From Cyrtodaria siliqua (Eukaryota; Mollusca; Bivalvia; Adapedonta; Hiatellidae): 64,000 bases of DNA. This document shows, piece after piece, positions 46,569 to 56,175 of this stretch. The stretch lies in NCBI GenBank assembly GCA_037043455.1, contig JAWPHD010003264.1, forward strand, positions 1 through 64,000, in the 5' to 3' direction. Position numbers and translations under genes: made by a program. Each line of letters opens with the position of its first letter. The first letter of the stretch is position 1. The notes beneath the pieces are model-generated. The model was not told the origin of the DNA, made no database searches, and saw only the letters and a list, made by a program, of their open reading frames with translations.

Positions 46569-46832
46569 GGGGCGTCCGTGGCCAAGTGGTTTGAGTCTCT
46601 GACTTGAAATCACTTGCCACTCACCGCTGTCGGTTTGATCCCTCAGGGGCCTAGGAATCTTTATGTGAGGAAGCTATCCAGCTGGCTTGTGGAACATCGG
46701 TGGTTCTACCCAGGTGCCCGCCCGTGCACGAAAATTGCCGGGATGGGCAACTGGGGTCTTCTTCCACCAGTGGAAGCTGGAAAGTCGCCATATGACCTTA
46801 GCTGTTGGTGCGACCATAAAATCTAATTCAAA
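46569..46832 (+). mobile_element. SINE1, full length, 13 bp target duplication
   Basis: The head is 'gtccgtggccaagtggtttg' with B-box variant GGTTTGATCCC. The body matches 44857-45132 ('gctatccagctggcttgtgg') and the tail is 'ggtgcgaccataaaatctaa'. TTCATTCACTTCA flanks it at 46556-46568 and 46833-46845. The other copy of the duplicated block (45620-45655) lacks this SINE. Confidence 0.9.
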
Positions 46833-47511
46833 TTCATTCACTTCAAAACTTGGTCTGAGCTATGACCATTTTTCCCAGAATTGTTTATAAGTATCATGAC
46901 TGCACATTTGACATGCACATTATGTTTCTTGCTATATTATGCTGAAGACATGGCCAGTTTATTGCAATAAATATAAACTATTTTTATATTGTGTTTTCTT
47001 TTACAGCCCATCTTCAATAAAATATGTTATAACTACTAGTCCATTTAAACACACTTCATATATGAACACACATACATTATATGGTTATAACTACTAGTAT
47101 AACTACTAGAGCCAATATGAACACACACTGTGTTATAACTACTAGAGCCAATATGAACACACACACACTCTATGTTATAACTACTAGAGCCAATATGAAC
47201 ACATACAATATATGTTATAACTACTAGTCAGTATAAACACACATACAATACATGTTATAACTACTAGAGTCAACATAAACACACACACACACTATATGTT
47301 ATAACTACTACAGCCAATATGAACACATACAATATATGTTATAACTACTAGTCGGTATAAACACACGTACAACACATGTTATAACTACTAGAGTCGACAT
47401 AAACACACACACACACTATATGTTATAACTACTGCAGCCAATTTGAACATGCACAATATATGCTATAACTACCAGTCAGTATAAACACATATACAATATA
47501 TGTTATAACTG

Positions 47512-47870
47512 CAGGGTCTTCCACAGGCCATTTAAGAGCATATTCCGCCTATCCCTTAACTCTAAAATCCAATTTACCCTACTCTGCAATTAACCCTCTA
47601 TCCTTTAATCTCTCTGTCCTATCCCTTAAAAGCACCAACAAACCTCCAAAATGCATTAAAATTTATACCTGTCTATAAACAGCTCCTTGTAGGCTTATAT
47701 AATACTTATTAAAAATCCTTTCATTTACAGTTGACATATACTTCAGATTGCATCTAAACACATTATGATTCCTAAAGATATACTGAAAGGGTACCTCCCT
47801 GGCACGCCCACCCTATGACATTCAAATTTAATTTCCCCTATCCCTTAAATAATTTCTGTGGAAAACCCTG
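47512..47870. mobile_element. hAT-like MITE inserted in the ~40 bp satellite
   Basis: The ends are CAGGGTCTTCCACAG and CTGTGGAAAACCCTG, inside the array between 'tataactg' and 'actaatagagtc'. The interior repeats 'cctatcccttaa' near both ends. The target duplication is not clean. Confidence 0.65.
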
Positions 47871-48345
47871 ACTAATAGAGTCAACTTAAACACACTTACA
47901 ATATATGTTACAAATAGTATAACTGTTATAGTCAACAAAAACACACGTAACATATATGTTATAACTACTGGAGTCAACAAAAACACACGTAACATATATG
48001 TTATAACTACTGGAGTCAACATAAACACACATACAATATAATTATGTTATAACAACTAAAGTCAACATAAACACACTTACAATATATGTTATAACTAGTA
48101 TAGTCAACATAAACACACATACAAGATATGTTTTAACTACTAGAGTTAACATAAGTACACTTACAATATATGTTACAAATAGTATAACTATTATAGTCAA
48201 CAAAAACACTCTTAACATATATGTTATAACTAGTATAGTCAACATAAACACACATACAATATAATTATGTTATAACAACTAAAGTCAACATAAACACACT
48301 TACAATATATGTTATAACTAGTATAGTCAACTTATACCACAATAG

Positions 48346-49019
48346 TCTAAATACACACTATGCATCGTGTAATACCCGAGGATATACACAGCATATGTTA
48401 GTTATTGTGGTATAAATACAATAGAGCACGAGTCTTGCACGTGTACGGACGCTAACGCTCGTGCATTATCTCCCCGTACACGTGCAAAACTCATGCTATA
48501 TTATATACTTGTACCATAGCTCTAATGGTTTTCCTTTGTTCTTGCTTATGATATCATTTTCATAAACCTGAAGGTCTGAGCCTAAACCGTGCTATAAATG
48601 CCGGTATATTTCAGCCGTGCTATAAATGACAGATTCGGCAGTAATACCATTGTCTACTCAATTTTTACGCACGCGCAGTTGTAATTTACAACACAAATGT
48701 CAATCAAAACGACTACACCATTACCAAAACAGCACTCCTTGACATTGCATTTGCCCAATAATATACAAAGGCGATTGGCTACAATAATCAAAACATGGGT
48801 CATGCTCATGTCGCGTGATACTGCTATTTCTTGATTGGATCGAGCTGTTAATTTTACTGAAAACTGCAACGCCCTAAAACTTCTTGCACATGCGTAGATG
48901 GATAATGGCTCTGGTACAAAATATTTATAGCATATTTTTCTCGTATGCGATTTATACTGACCTCTCGGGCCTGCGGCCCTCGAGAAGCAGTATAAATCGC
49001 ATATACTCGAAAAAACATG
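48346..49019. other. Non-satellite insert with two foldbacks
   Basis: Foldback one is at 48425-48500 ('gagcacgagtcttgcacgtg' against 'cacgtgcaaaactcatgct'). Foldback two is at 48925-49022 ('tttatagcatatttttctcg' against 'cgaaaaaacatgctataaat', and 'gcgatttatactg' against 'cagtataaatcgc') with a GC-rich centre. No gene is seen between them. Confidence 0.55.
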
Positions 49020-49822
49020 CTATAAATATAACATAAACACACATACAAGATATGTTATAACTACTAGAGTTAACATAAATACATTTAAAATATATGTTAT
49101 AACTACTATAGTCCACATAAACACACTTTAAATATATGTTATAACTACTGGAGTCAACATAAACACACATACAGTATAACTATGTTATAACTACTAGAGT
49201 CAACATAAACTTACAATATATGTCAACATAAACACACTTACAATATATGTTATAACTACTAGAGTCAACATAAACAAACTTACAATATATTATAACTACT
49301 AAAGTCAACATAAACTTACAATATATGTTATAACTACTAGAGTCAACATAAACAAACTTACAATATATTATAACTACTAGAGTCAACATAAACTTACAAT
49401 ATATGTTATAACTACTAGTCAACATAAACTTACAATATATGTTATAACTACTAGAGTCAACATAAACTTACAATATATGTCAACATAAACACACTTACAA
49501 TATATGTTATAACTACTAGAGTCAACATAAACAAACTTACAATATATTATAACTACTAGAGTCAACATAAACTTACAATATATGTTATAACTACTAGAGT
49601 CAACATAAACAAACTTACAATATATTACAACTACTAGAGTCAACATAAACTTACAATATATGTTATAACTACTAGTCAACATAAACTTACAATATATGTT
49701 ATAACTACTAGAGTCAACATAAACTTACAATATATGTTATAACTACTAGAGTCAACATAAACTTACAATATATGTTATAACTACTAGAGTCAACATAAAC
49801 TTACAATATATGTTATACTACT

Positions 49823-50139
49823 AGTGTTGATGTACCCTTGATACGAGGAGCTCTCAATGTGTCCCTTTTCTCAGTGCTACTCTCAATGTGTCCTGTTCCT
49901 TAATGCTTCTCTCAATGTGTCCCTTTTCTTTATGCTTCTCTCAATACTTGCGTTCCCTCAATTCTTTCCTTGTCTACATGGCTCGCTCAATTTAGATTGA
50001 ACATCAGATCTGAAATATTGTATACATGTAGGAAGTCATAATTTACTAATATACCCAATCAATGTATTGCTAACATGTGTAAATTTATCCAGGAAGTCAC
50101 CGTTTAAGTAATATATAGTGTCTGGTCTCAGCGAGTTGG
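49823..50139. other. Short tandem phrase, then unassigned
   Basis: Three to four imperfect ~38 bp copies of 'ctctcaatgtgtcccttttc' plus 'ttaatgcttctct' occur at 49850-49950. The remainder is unassigned. Confidence 0.5.
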
Positions 50140-50464
50140 CTTATTTAAACACCGAGATGAGCGTAGCCCATCAAGGTGCTTAAATAACCATTGAACCAAT
50201 AGCACTTAGGAACACTGTGACGGCATAGTGACCGTAATCTAAATTCCAATATCTGGTAGTTGTAGTATGTATAGCCATGCGCCTTTAGTTACCCTAAATT
50301 AAACTATTTATTGCTCTCCATTCATCAAAGGAAATGTCACCGACCAGCTACACACCAGCTACACACGTTAATCAATACCAGCACAATGTGAACATTTAGT
50401 ATTCATGCACTCAAGAATGTTAAATGAGCTCAAACTTCGACACTGTCACAGGACTATTTTAAAA

Positions 50465-50945
50465 CAGTTTTACAGGGCTATAAACAGAGATTTACAGGGC
50501 TATAAACAGAGATTTACAGGGCTATAAACAGAGTTTTACAGGGCTATAACAGGGTGTCATTACCTTTATAAGTAAGCGGCACCCAGAGCAGAATAGCCAG
50601 GTATTTTTTATTGATACTTGTATAAAATACTAGTAAAAGTATTCATAGTAGCCAGGTAGACCAGTCAAAGTAGCAGGGAGAAATCCCCGCCTCCCGCCTC
50701 TTAATGACACCCCTGCTATAAACAGAGTTTTACAGGGCTATAAATGGAGTTTTACAGGGCTATAAACAGAGATTTACAGGGCTATAAACAGAGTTTTACA
50801 GGGCTATAAACAGAGTTTTACAGGGCTATAAACAGAGATTTACAGGGCTATAAACAGAGTTTTACAGGGCTATAAACAGAGTTTTACAAGGGCTATAAAC
50901 AGAGATTTACAGGGCTATAAACAGAGTTTTACAGGGCTATAAACA
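50465..50945 (+). repeat. 22 bp minisatellite in duplication unit 1
   Basis: The unit is 'acagggctataaacagagtttt', alternating with '...gagattt'. It is interrupted by the MITE at 50550-50715. The same array recurs in unit 2 (51850-52090). Confidence 0.92.
50550..50715. mobile_element. 166 bp hAT-like MITE in the 22 bp array
   Basis: The ends are CAGGGTGTCATTA and TAATGACACCCCTG; 'ctataa' abuts both. It is absent from the corresponding array in unit 2, so it arrived after the duplication. Confidence 0.72.
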
Positions 50946-51139
50946 GAGTTTTATTGCTTATAATATTAGGTTTGTGGCAGAAAATAAAAAACCTTTCTTG
51001 ATAAAGAAAATATTCTACAGATATAAAAAATAGGTTATTTCAAACAACTATATTATTTTATTTGGATTTAAGATAAAACAAAAATGATCATCTTCTATCA
51101 TTGTCATATGCATTTGTTTGTTTCTTCTTTATTTTACAG

Positions 51140-51290
51140 GGGCTTTCCTCCAGGAAGTCATTTACATAGATCTATCCAAAATATATTTTAAGAATCATAA
51201 AGTAATACATGACAAATATACTGTTATTCCGCATGTACGACACCAGAAGTCTGATGGCATTAAACAAACTTCGTTTAATATCATTAAAAG
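51140..51290 (+). CDS. Exon-like block, copy 1 (product not recognised)
   Basis: A pyrimidine-rich tract and acceptor 'cttctttattttacag' end at 51139. The open frame encodes the stretch ...KIYFKNHKVIHDKYTVIPHV... and RHQKSDGIKQTSFNIIKR, up to a possible donor AAG|gtttgt at 51291. The frame continues to 51423 and would add a hydrophobic stretch (LPCYILVVIALFIILIM) if not spliced. The acceptor and most of the codons are conserved in copy 2 at 52296, including an in-frame run of synonymous-looking context. Unit 1 has 13 extra bases near its start, which changes the reading phase at the acceptor. I do not know the family. It could be a real exon duplicated twice or a captured gene fragment. Confidence 0.4.
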
Positions 51291-52295
51291 GTTTGTTTCA
51301 ACTAGATCACGGACAAGTTTTACAATGAGCAAAATTAACTCATTACCGTGTTACATACTGGTGGTTATTGCTCTATTCATAATTTTGATAATGCATCATC
51401 AAAATAGACTGACCAATCAGTGACCAAAAATGTGACCTCTAAATTTTGGTAGGTGACAGACTCTGCCGTTATGTCTTTTCTTTATGTTTAATTATGTAGA
51501 CAGTTCAACCAAGATGAGCGAAGCCCATCGAGGTGTTTAAATAACCAACGAGCTGAGACAAGACTCTATCTTTTTTGTAGCATGGTGTACTTAGTAACAC
51601 TGTGACGTCATTGTGACCGTAATCTAAATTCCAATATCTGGTAGTTGTAGTACATATAGCTACGCGCCTTTAGTTACCCTAAATTAAACGATTTAATGCT
51701 CTCCATTCATCAAAGGAAATGTCACCGACCATGCTACACACGTTAATCAATACCAGCACAATGTGAACATCTAGTATTCATGCACTCAAGAATGCACTCA
51801 AGAATGTTAAATGAGCTCAACTTCGACACTGTCACTATATTAAATCAGTTTTACAGGGCTATAAACAGAATTTTACAGGGCTATAAACAGAGATTTACAG
51901 GGCTATAAACAGAGTTTTACAGGGCTATAAACAGAGATTTACAGGGCTATAAACAGAGATTTACAGGGCTATAAACAGAGTTTTCAGGGCTATAAACAGA
52001 GTTTTACAGGGCTATAAACAGAGATTTACAGGGCTATAAACAGAGATTTACAGGGCTATAAACAGGGTTTTACAGGGCTATAAACAGATATTTATTGCTT
52101 ATAATATTATTATTAATATTGTGGCAGAAAATAAAATGATTTCTTGATAAAGAAAATATCCTACAGATATAAAAACACTTTTTTTTATAGGTAATTTCTT
52201 ACAACTATTATTATTTTATTTGGATTTAAGATAAAACAAAAAAGTCCATCTTCTATCACTGTCATATGCATTTGTTTGTCTTCTTCATTTTACAG

Positions 52296-52432
52296 GGGCT
52301 TGCCTCCAGAAGATATATCCAAAATATATTTTAAGAATCATAAAGAAATACATGACAAATATACTGTTATTCCGCATGTCCGACACCAGAAGTCTGATGA
52401 CATTAAACAAACTTCGTTTAATATCATTAAAA
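52296..52432 (+). CDS. Exon-like block, copy 2 (product not recognised)
   Basis: The acceptor 'cttcttcattttacag' ends at 52295. The frame reads GLPPEDISKIYFKNHKEIHD, then KYTVIPHVRHQKSDDIKQT, and reaches a possible donor at 52433. Compared with copy 1 the changes are few (V/E, G/D) and there is no stop. The SINE lies only 20 bp downstream, in what would be the intron or continuation. No partner exon was found on either side. Confidence 0.4.
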
Positions 52433-52452
52433 GTTTTTTTCAATTAGATCTT

Positions 52453-52782
52453 GGAATTGAATTAAATTGAATGTTGTTTAACGGCTCATCAACACAGTAT
52501 AGGTTATTTGGAGCCGCCCCAGAGAGAGGGGAAGGATACATAGGAATCCGGGAACCGTGCCCTACTTTTATTATCGAATAGATTCCTATGGTTCTTTAAC
52601 GTGCTCAGAGGATAGACCGATACACTGGACTGCCCGGTTTACGTCCCCATCCGACGGACGAGGCTGAGGGAAAGTGTCTTGCCCAAGAACACACCGACGA
52701 AACTCAGTGGCACCACGGAGGATTGAACCCGGGGCCTATGGTTACAAATGCGCCGCGCTACCGACTGCGCCAAGCCAGCCCT
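52453..52782 (-). mobile_element. tRNA-derived SINE, family 4, in unit 2
   Basis: The minus strand begins 'agggctggcttggcgcagtc' with A box TGGCGCAGTCGGTAGCGC and B box GGGTTCAATCC. It continues 'cttgggcaagacactttccc' and 'ggttctttaacg'-type text, and ends 'gtgttgatgagccgttaaac' with (caatt)n. It is absent from unit 1, so it inserted after duplication. No clean target duplication is seen. Confidence 0.82.
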
Positions 52783-53029
52783 CTAATTAACTGAGTACTG
52801 TGTTACATACTGGTGGTTATTGCTATATTCATAATTTTGACAATGCATCACCAAAATGGACTGACCAATCAGTGACCAAAAATTTGAGACACTCTTAAAT
52901 GTGTTTAAATAACCAACGCGCTGAGACTGTCAGACTCTATCTTTTTTGTAGCATGATGTACTTAGTAACACTGTGACATCATAATGACCGTACTCTAAAT
53001 TCCAATATCTGGTAGTTGTAGTACGTTAT

Positions 53030-55195
53030 AGATAGGTGTTGGAGATAAGGAGGCATTGGAATTTCAACCTGGTGATGGAATATTTTATAAAACAATAACA
53101 ATTTTGAGTCAGTTCTTCTGTCTTTTAGTGTTCTCCAGCCAAGATTTGTTTGCATATCTGTTACAATGTGATATGGTGAATAGTTGTTTTTTACCCATCT
53201 GACTGCGCGGCGTTGTATAACTTCTACTTTATTTATTTTAGTGAGAGTGTATGGTGACCAGACTGTGGATGCGTATTCCAGTTGTGGCCTAACGAGAGTG
53301 GTATATGCAAGTTCGCATACTTTTTCGTGTTTTGTGGGTATGTTTCTTTTTAGGAAGCCTAAAGTTCTGTTTGCTGTTGTTGTGATGCGATTAATATGTG
53401 TGTTCCAGGATAAATCATGAGGTATGTCCACGCCTAGATATTTTGCATCCAACAGCGTTTCTAGTGTTTGACCATGAAGTTTATATTGGTGTTATAGGGA
53501 GTTTTATTTCTGGTTATATGGAGAACTTGACATTTACTGGGATTGAACTCCATGTCCCACTTGGACTCCCATTTCTCAAGAAGAAGATCAGATTGTAGTG
53601 TTTGACAGTCAGATGGGTTATTTATAGTGATGTAGACTGCGGTGTCATCTGCAAATAATCTCACTTGTGAGGCTATAGATTCAGGGAGATCATTTATGAA
53701 AAGAAAGAAAGAGAAGGGGTCTGGGAACAGAGCCTTGTGGCACACCAGATGTTACAGGTACCTCAGAAGAAGTATCCCCTTCTAGAACAACAGTTTGAGA
53801 TCTACCAATGAGAAAGGAGTGAATCCACTTAGTAACTGCCGGTGAGGCGCCATGTTCATGAAGTTTAAAGAGAAGTTTTAGATGACTGACCTTGTCAAAG
53901 GCTTTACTAAAATCCAAGAGAATTAAGTCAGTTTGCTAGAGACAGAGAGATCTCTAGTGAGGTCATCCACTAGTCCGAGGAGCTGGGTTTCACAGGAACG
54001 TCTTTCTCGGAAGCCGTGTTGAAGATCATAAAGTATATTATGCTGTTTGAAATGAGATGACAGGTTAGAAGCAACAATATGTTCAAGAAGCTTACATAGA
54101 ATGCAAGTTAGGGAAATAGGTCTGTAATTTGCTGGGTCGCTTGTATCACCCTTTTTGTACAAAGGAGCTACATTCGCTTTCTTCCAGTCAGAAGGTAGTT
54201 CGCCACTTGAAAGAGATTTCTGAAAAATAATTTGGACAATATCTGCAATTTCATTAGAGAGTTCTTTAAGGAGGAGAGGTTTAATGTTATCTGGTCCTGC
54301 TGCTTTGTCTGTTTTAAGGTTTGTAAGTAGTTTGTGAACTCCATTTTTACTGATTGTTATGTCTGGCATCTGTGGATATTTAGTTTTGTTGAGTGCATTT
54401 AGACATGATTGTCCTAGTCTGAGGGGTGACATGTGAGAGAATACTGACTGAAATTGTCTATTGAGTATGTTTGCTTTATCTATGTTGTTAGATTTGCGGT
54501 TTTGTGTCAGTTGAACCTTTAGTGGTGCAATGCCGTGCGAGTCTTGTCTGGAATTTTTAATGAGACTACAAAGTTTCTTGGTTGAAAATTTAGAAGATTC
54601 TGTTTTGTCCTGTTGTTGTTGCTGTATGTTTAGGATGTTTTCAATGTAGCTAGTTTGTGCGTGCTGTTTTGATTTTGTGTTTGATGATGTTTTTAATTTT
54701 ATTTAGTTTTGTTCTGTCTCTGCTGTTTGATTGTTTACGTTTTTGAAATAGGTGATCTCTTTTCCTGATTAACCTTTTAATTTCCTGTGTTAGCAATGGC
54801 AATGATGATTTAGTCCCTAGTTTCTTAGTGGGTACAAATTTTGAAATACCTAACTGAATAGAACCTTTCAATTTGTTCCATAAAAGTTCAACAGATGTTG
54901 CTTCGTAATTAAGTAGAATGTTCCCCTTAGCTTCTGTTATAAATTGTCTGAATCCTTCCCAATTTGCTTTACGATAAAGAGGTATGTTTCTTGTTTTTTG
55001 TCTGTTTATGTTGGGTTTAAGGTTTGCTGTTGCGAGAATGATGTTGTGATCTGCTATGCCTGCATGTATATCTACCTTGTGTTTATGAGTGTCTCATTTG
55101 ATGTGAGGAATAAGTCCAGAATGTTGTCAAGTCTGGTGTTTTGGGTTACCATCTGTATATGTATCATATTTTGAGAAAGAACTATTGACGATTGT
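53030..55195 (-). pseudogene. Broken non-LTR retrotransposon (Jockey/CR1-like RT)
   Basis: Read on the minus strand it starts in the end of the endonuclease domain (RLDNILDLFLTSN and a DH-I motif, 55030-55180). It runs through a basic linker (54650-54871) into reverse transcriptase: KAAGPDNI and DWKKANVAPLYKKGD with NYRPISLT (53923-54432), palm motif A MDFSKAFDKVSH and SGVPQGS (53690-53917), catalytic FADDT (53461-53745), and the thumb/C-terminal region KYLGVDI...WNTHI and LEYASTVWSPY (52979-53452). Several frameshifts split it, so it is inactive. It is 5' truncated and its 3' end lies in the third duplication unit. The clade (Jockey or CR1 type) is inferred from motif style only. Confidence 0.9.
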
Positions 55196-55212
55196 AACTG
55201 TAGTGCCCAGTC

Positions 55213-55481
55213 ATGGGCGTAACTGGGCATACTCCTATACGAAGGTGTGTGTATGTGTGGTGGGGGGGGGGGGGGGGGGAGCGGGACTGGCTCCAGGGGA
55301 TATAATTTAGTAAATACAGAATTAGAATAGCTTCAAAATGCGTTTCTAAATCGCTCAGAACTACTCATCTAGGGTTCAATTTTTCAAAAACAAAATCTGG
55401 ACCCCACCACTGCACCATGCAGCGGCAGGGCGACACACCCTCCCCTGTGCGTATACCACAAAACACTCCAGGTACGCCCCT
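55213..55481. mobile_element. Possible hAT-like MITE with poly-G
   Basis: The ends are CATGGGCGTAACTGGG (55213) and CCAGGTACGCCCCTG (ending 55481), similar to the element at 24546. The interior has G19 or so at 55261-55279 and matching 'ccccaccactgcacc' text. It sits just outside the 5' end of the LINE. Confidence 0.45.
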
Positions 55482-56175
55482 GCTAGTGGCCATATGACAT
55501 GAGATCAATGTTTTTACCTGCAATATTTGTACCTATTTCCTGATTGAATAGTTAACACTTTCAAAAAAGATGTTACTTACATTTTATATCAGTAAAACCG
55601 GTGGTCACACGAGTCAGAGGTGTAATAATGCATATATATATATATGCGTGAAAGAAATTTAATACTGACACACTGACACACCTGAGTGCTTATGCATAAT
55701 TAAATTGCGAATAAGCGAACTGGGTTTTAAATGCCAATGGCTATAAATAGAATGTCACTGTGGTTGAACTGAGTACCATAGTATTGGCTAAAGGATAAAT
55801 CAACATTTTAGGATATCCTTCATCATTAGCACAACTTATTTTTACTTAACTCATTATGTGATGTAGTACTTACCACTCACACTCAGTATTACAGAAAATA
55901 TATTGTTTGATACTATGGTTGCTCCAATTTTAAACTATACTTTATGGCTGTGAAGTTCTTAAAAACAAATTCTTGGTGTTAGAATGCATACAACTAATAA
56001 TGTCTCCTCACCCTATACTATTTGGCGGTGGATACTGAATACTCTCTAAATTTGCCCTGAATACTGCGTACCAAATGTGTGGATGGGAACAGCCCCAATA
56101 ATGCCGTATATGGTGAATTAGGGAGGTTACCTAGTTCAGCATTTCAACGTTTTTCCGACTGACTGTACGAATTAC
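55482..56175. other. No gene seen
   Basis: AT-rich, with a short TA run (55633-55645). Nothing is assigned before the MULE TIR. Confidence 0.4.

Larger units (their letters stand above)
45135..47015 (+). repeat. Segmental duplication, two diverged copies of a non-satellite block
   Basis: The block 'tttgaaggaaagtaactaaa ... gtgaacatctgaaccca', 'cttcaaaacttggtctgagc', 'tatattatgctgaagcc' and 'cccatcttcaataa' occurs at 45140-45835 and again at 46478-47015. The first copy holds family D; the second holds SINE1 at 46569. I see no coding capacity. Confidence 0.75.
44690..49822 (+). repeat. ~40 bp satellite, split by later insertions
   Basis: The unit is 'tataactactagagtcaaca' plus 'taaacacacttacaatatat' plus 'gt'. 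It occurs in blocks 44690-44845, 47025-47511, 47871-48345 and 49020-49822. The breaks hold SINE1, family D, a duplicated non-satellite segment, a hAT-like MITE and foldbacks. The last block shows higher-order structure: ~242 bp multimers at 49195-49437 and 49438-49680 are almost the same. Confidence 0.85.
50140..51509 (+). repeat. 1.4 kb tandem duplication, unit 1
   Basis: The unit starts 'gatgagcgtagcccatcaag', continues through 'aattccaatatctggtagtt', 'caaaggaaatgtcaccgacc', a 22 bp minisatellite and an exon-like block, and ends near 'gaccaatcagtgacc'. Unit 2 follows at once. Unit 1 is interrupted by a 166 bp MITE. Confidence 0.8.
51510..52895 (+). repeat. 1.4 kb tandem duplication, unit 2, and start of unit 3
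   Basis: It repeats unit 1 from 'gatgagcgaagcccatcgag' onward. It contains the 22 bp array at 51850-52090, the exon-like block at 52296-52432 and a SINE at 52453-52782. At 52896 a third unit begins ('gtgtttaaataaccaacgcg', 'aattccaatatctggtagtt') and is cut off at about 53030 by the minus-strand LINE. Confidence 0.8.

Noticed and set aside
28876..46832. tRNA genes
   Set aside because: The A/B-box regions belong to SINE heads: they continue into SINE bodies and tails, lack a full cloverleaf and have TSDs.
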